The notes below the pieces were generated by a model. That model searched no databases and had not been told where the DNA came from. It saw nothing but the letters and a program-made list of their open reading frames with translations. From assembly GCA_013398275.1 (NCBI GenBank), contig VZSE01002505.1, positions 124,001-188,000 on the forward strand: a DNA stretch of 64,000 nucleotides, written 5' to 3'. The position numbers and the translations under genes were made by a program. Origin of the DNA: Promerops cafer (lineage: Eukaryota > Chordata > Aves > Passeriformes > Nectariniidae). Below, one piece after another: positions 59,546 to 64,000 of the stretch (its first letter is position 1; every line of letters starts with the position of its first letter).

Positions 59546-61776
59546 AGAACCAGCCCTTGTGCCTATGTCAGTGTCTTAGCTGTATAAATTTAAACATTCC
59601 ATTGTAAGCTAAGATTATCTTGCCTCTTGCCCACTGAGACATGTGGGTTTGGCTTTACAAGACGCCATAACTGGCCTGCTTGAACCCTGTCCAGCAAGTT
59701 TTCATCTAAATTGATTAGGACTTGGAACGTATTTTCTTGGACAAATTGTGTTCTAATGAATAGAACACTCCCTCACAGCTGTCCTGCCAGAAAGCCAAGA
59801 TTTTTCTGTCTAAAAATCATCCCAAAGTGACCCTTAGATAAAGTTCAGAATCCATTTTCATTTTTTTAATTAAGAAAAGGTTTGCCTAATTCCATTCCAT
59901 ACATTTCAGTGCTAGGCAGCTGACACACGATTCCCCCTAAACATTTTATTTTAAGGAATTTGGTTGTGATGTCAGGTCTGCCACAGAAAATACATTTCTA
60001 AACACACTGTTTACATTAAACACAAAGCATGAGGATTGTTCCAGCAGGAGAAGAAGCCTCGTCCCCGTACCTGCAGATGGCACATAGAGCAAACTCAAGG
60101 TCAGCTCTATTCCCCACACAATAAATTTAAACATTAATGAAGACAAACAGGCAATATCACTATAAAGCCTCACCCAAGCACCAGAGATTTCCACAGTGCC
60201 CTTCTCCAGGGACAAGGCTCCCCAAGAGACCCCTCCTCACCCCCAGTAAGTACCTGCATGAGCTCACCTTCAAGTCCAAGAGTGGACTGGCTGGGAATTC
60301 CTGCCATTAATTATTGCTGGCCAAATGAAGACAGCACTTCCCCTGGCCACTCCGGGGTAAAAGCTGTCCCAGTTAGGATGAATGCACCTTTTCTTTTTAG
60401 CATTTTGCTCCATAGTTTTTCTCCCAGATGTCCCGGCTTGAAACCTCAGTAAATGTTTGTGTTATGATTAGCCCATCTGGAATTTTTATTCTACCACCGC
60501 TCTCATGGTAGACAAGGAGGATTTCATTCAATCCAGAATACCCAGGGGACATCCATGGTTACATCATATTCCTTATCTCCTAGCAAGAGTATTTCTAGGA
60601 ACCAGGAGTACAATTTGAGACAAGATCAGATCCTTTCTAGTCTTGCAAAAGATGGTTCTGACCCATGTGGAAATAATGCGTCTTCACCATGTTTTCAGGA
60701 CTTAACTGACAAGTGGCACTCAGAAATTAAATATGTATGCAGGAATTTAAAGCAACCTGTCTTTCAAGAAACACAACTTCCCAAGTCTTTAAACATTGGT
60801 TGTATCTTTAACAAGACAGGAAACTGAGGCAAAGTCACTTCTCCTCAATCTTGAATGGAATTTGACTACTTCTGCTACCAGCCATGCTCAGAGAAGAAAA
60901 GTAAAACACGAGAAATTGCTCTGCTACAAAAGAAATGAGCATCATGGTAATGCTTGTGGAAAATGGGCCATAAAAACACAGGACTTGCTGACCTTCAGAA
61001 ATTTACCTGGAATTCCCTGGAGAAGATGGTAGCTGCTGCATTTATTCTCCAATGCCCTTGCTGAAGGTTGATTCAGTCACATCAACATGTTTAGTCAATA
61101 TGCATCATTAGATAGCAAGACCTGACTTAAGCTCATGCTGCTTTGACAGACAGATTCAGAAAAATATCATACAGCTCTTCTAGAGTCCATGCCATCTTTG
61201 TTTGTGGGTGAAGAAAACTGGGTACATCTGCAGCTGTTAATTTGAGCCCCATTTTTAAAAAATTTCTGCGTGCTCTTAAACCATTAGAACCTAAATATAA
61301 TGACAGGGAGTGAACATGAACAAGATTTGCTAACACTTTATCACACTGTATTCTGCAGCCTGCTATTGTCTGGAGATGTGGTTGTAATGGGCAGATTATA
61401 CAGCATGAAACCCTCCTGAAAGCATAGACAGAAAATATGATATAATCTTGCTCGGAGCAATTATCTTTAAACACAAGAACAGCTTCAGCGCCCAGTGGAG
61501 AGTGGCAAGCAAAGTTATGGGCCCAGGGCAAAACAATGACCAGCTGCCAAGAAACATCCTCGTTAGCCTTTGTTAGAGTTTGCCTTTTTAAAGTCATTGT
61601 GCAGCATAATTAAGTTGGTAACATGCAGATGAGAAAGTGGAAAAAAATGTGAAGACATAGGGAGATGAAATGCTAAAGCACTGAAAGATGTCACCTCCTC
61701 TGTGAAATGCTTATATTGTGAAATAAAAAGAGAAGAAAGAACGAGTCATTTCAGGATACGTCTGGAATGAGAGATA

Positions 61777-61794
61777 AGAAGATTGCAATCTTCT
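61777..61794. repeat. 18-bp perfect palindrome with ATTGCAAT core
   Basis: AGAAGATTGCAATCTTCT is its own reverse complement. The ATTGCAAT centre resembles a C/EBP dimer site. Confidence 0.8.
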
Positions 61795-62533
61795 GGTAGT
61801 CTCCCACAAAACCTCTTTATTTGCTTTCTACATCACAAGGGCTGGGTATGAGCACAAAGTAAGAGGGCAAGAGGGCAGTTATGGAGAACAGACAAGGTGA
61901 ACTGCAGCCTAAGAAATGGGATTTCAAGACATGGTGGCTCTTTCAAGATCCTGAGAGCTTGATCCACGTGTTCCCTGAAATGGCAGCAACAAGAGCTGAA
62001 GGCTTGATCAAGACTAAGTAATCAGAGAATGATTAACTTGGAGATCACGGATGTACGACGGGATAAGAAAGCAGAAGAGGAAGCAGAACTTGAGTCAACC
62101 CTTGTGATCACCCTCTGGTGGCTCCTGTGTGCTACCAAGCTGATCAGCCAGGCTTTAAGTCTTTTTTGGTTGTGTTCCAGCCTGTTAAACACGCTCAGCT
62201 CCTCTCACTGTTTATCTGTTTTGCAGTGTGGGATGTGTGAGTAGTTTCATGACATTATTTAAAGCTTTTAAGCAGAGACAGACAAAAACATTTAGACAGA
62301 GACAGCAAACTATTTTTTGAGTTGAAGAGAAGATTTCAGGCCAGATCCCAGTCATCACATCCAGGTTAAGTTCCCCTTGCACCATTTCCAGATTTCGGCT
62401 GTCTTGGGGAGCAGCTGGGAATTTCCTGCTCCTGAGGTGACCCACAGGTGGCATAAGGCCAGAGGAAGCCAGACTGGTGCTGCCTGCTCCCCGCTGAGAA
62501 AGCAGGGGCTCCCCAGATAATCTGGTGACAGGA

Positions 62534-62565
62534 GGGGACAACAGGCATCCACTGCTGTTGTCCCC
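62534..62565. repeat. Hairpin, 11-bp perfect arms
   Basis: GGGGACAACAG at 62534-62544 pairs exactly with CTGTTGTCCCC at 62555-62565 across a 10-base loop. Confidence 0.8.
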
Positions 62566-64000
62566 TGGGTAGGAGCCCAGCAGGCTGAAGTTCCAAAACT
62601 CACATGAGCATTTCTTGCCTTCACCTCTGCTAAGAGCTGCTTCAGTGTGCCTGGAAGTGCAGGTAAGGGAAAGGAGAAAGCTGCTCCCAGGATTTGTGCA
62701 GCAAGCAGAGGGCTTTGCCCTGGCTTGTGCTCCTGGCATGACTCAAAGGCTGGCATGGAGTGGCCCCCCTTTTACAGACAGACAGGCAGGAGACTCTGGC
62801 AGCAAGACCAGGCATTGCATTCCCTTTAACCCTTACAGACCCAGCAATTAATCAGCACCTGGGGTCACGTTGATTGCCAGCATCCCGGAGAGGTCCTGGC
62901 TCAGGCTGGATTTCCACTCTGCTTAAATGACTTCTGCCCAGGGACTCAATCTCCAAAAAAAACCCCCCAAAACAGGTGCTGAACACCAGATACAAGCTTG
63001 TGGTAGGTGATGTTTTGCAGGATCCATCCTTGCTGATGGACTGCACATTTGTACCTCTGTGGCTGGATGGAGGGACAGAAGGGTTACAGGAAAAGCACAA
63101 TACAGCACGATGCGGAATGAGCCAAAATGTCAGTGCTAAGCAAGCAGAACAGAGAACCAAAGAGAGATAGGAATGGAGTAGAAAGCTCAGGATTATGGAC
63201 AAATTAATGAACTAGAAGTACTGGAAATGGGAACAAGCTGTCAGACCTTCATCTCTCACAAGGAACAACAAAATATCTTAATTTCTGGTGATTTCGATGG
63301 AAATAGAGTTATGCAACACTGATATTGTTCACATTGATTTAATTAAGACTCTGTCAGCACGGTTAAGCCTAATTAACCTGGTATTTAGCCTTTTATAGGA
63401 GTCAGTTATAAAAATGTGCCCTGCACTAAAACCCAGCATTCTAGAAATGGTCCCAGTCCTAGAAGGGTCACCTTTTTGGCACAGCAGGCTCTTGAGACCA
63501 TCCCACTAAGGTGCTAAGAGATCTCTGAAAAGTTTACAAGTTCATGCTGCACCTTGCCTACACAGTCCTCTCCCTGCAGTTTTTGGGAATCTGGGGTGTC
63601 TGAGGAATGCAGAGTCAAGCGTCCTGGCGGCATCCCATCACCCAAATTATTTCACAGAGAATTAATTCCCAATCCCGACGCTTCTTGTCATGTGAGATTC
63701 AAGTCTCTGCCTTTCCATGCTCATTACAGCTCAGCAAATGCAAAGACTAGACAATGGACTTGCACCACTTGGGAACATTTTGGTTTCTGGGCTGCACAGT
63801 GACAGAAGCAGTTCACTATGTGGAGGAACAGGCTCCTCTGGATGTCAGCAAGAGCCTACGGGTAGAGCACGCCACAAACCTCAGCTGCTGTCATGTACAG
63901 CCCTATTCACTGGGGCCACAGCACCTCTAGCACTACCTCCTGCAGCTGTGGGACATGCCTTTCTCCTTGCCTTGTGGCAGCAAGCACACAGCAGCCTGGA

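Larger units (their letters stand above)
50841..64000. other. Distal intergenic region
   Basis: Thirteen kilobases with very few recognisable transposon remnants: one CR1 terminus at 55574 and a possible LINE relic at 54480. Palindromes or hairpins occur at 51971-51986, 55423, 59512, 61777 and 62534. No exon of the expected neighbour SBF2 was recognised. The repeat-poor texture would suit conserved regulatory DNA, but conservation cannot be judged from one sequence. Confidence 0.5.

Noticed and set aside
60070..60082. CTCF-like CCTGCAGATGGCA
   Set aside because: It departs from the core consensus at two positions, too weak to call beside the two strong motifs.
62212..62739. 175-codon minus-strand open frame near the end of the window
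   Set aside because: No recognisable domain; it crosses the GC-rich hairpin at 62534 and looks like chance.
50841..64000. Expected convergent neighbour SBF2 (its last exons would read on the minus strand)
   Set aside because: I looked for its terminal PH-domain coding sequence and found none; the gene probably begins beyond the window.

Overview
This is ordinary vertebrate nuclear DNA, almost certainly from a bird. It has a single multi-exon gene with GT-AG introns, CpG-rich promoter sequence and several decayed CR1-type LINE copies whose 3' ends carry the avian/reptilian ATTCTGTG-like tail. I see no prokaryotic operon, CRISPR array, rRNA, tRNA or intact mobile element. The species cannot be named from the sequence alone.

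The main content is one complete gene, SWAP70 (switch-associated protein 70), on the plus strand. Its coding part runs from 10312 to 43527 in 12 exons. The joined exons are in phase throughout and give 586 residues; the human protein, from memory, has 585. The order is a degenerate EF-hand region (about residues 1-80), a conserved N-terminal region to about 210, a PIP3-binding PH domain (about 212-308), a long coiled coil (about 315-540) and a conserved C-terminal tail linked to F-actin binding. Two features decide how the gene will be annotated. An undetermined base (N at 10312) replaces the A of the start codon, and intron 1 appears to use a GC donor instead of GT.

Layout: 1-10.2 kb is upstream flank with two degraded CR1 copies (about 670-1745 and 4725-5447) and several perfect inverted repeats. 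The CpG island and exon 1 lie at 10.2-10.7 kb. The gene body spans 10.4-43.5 kb, with intron 1 containing a third CR1 (13975-14641) and intron 7 a short antisense CR1. The 3' UTR continues to one of several polyadenylation signals between 44.2 and 45.6 kb. From 45.6 to 64 kb the window is intergenic. It has an assembly gap next to a G run (46360-46426), two CpG-rich clusters (about 47.2-47.9 and 50.1-50.8 kb) each holding a strong CTCF-like motif in divergent orientation, and then mostly non-repetitive sequence with several perfect palindromes. In mammals SBF2 lies convergently beyond SWAP70; I could not recognise any SBF2 exon here.

I did not find an undescribed multi-gene system. The points most worth checking are the start codon, the GC-AG intron, the recursive-splice-like start of exon 9, the in-frame cryptic donor inside the PH-domain exon, the candidate divergent CTCF boundary, and a set of hairpins and palindromes, the best being a 15-bp perfect stem at 344-379.
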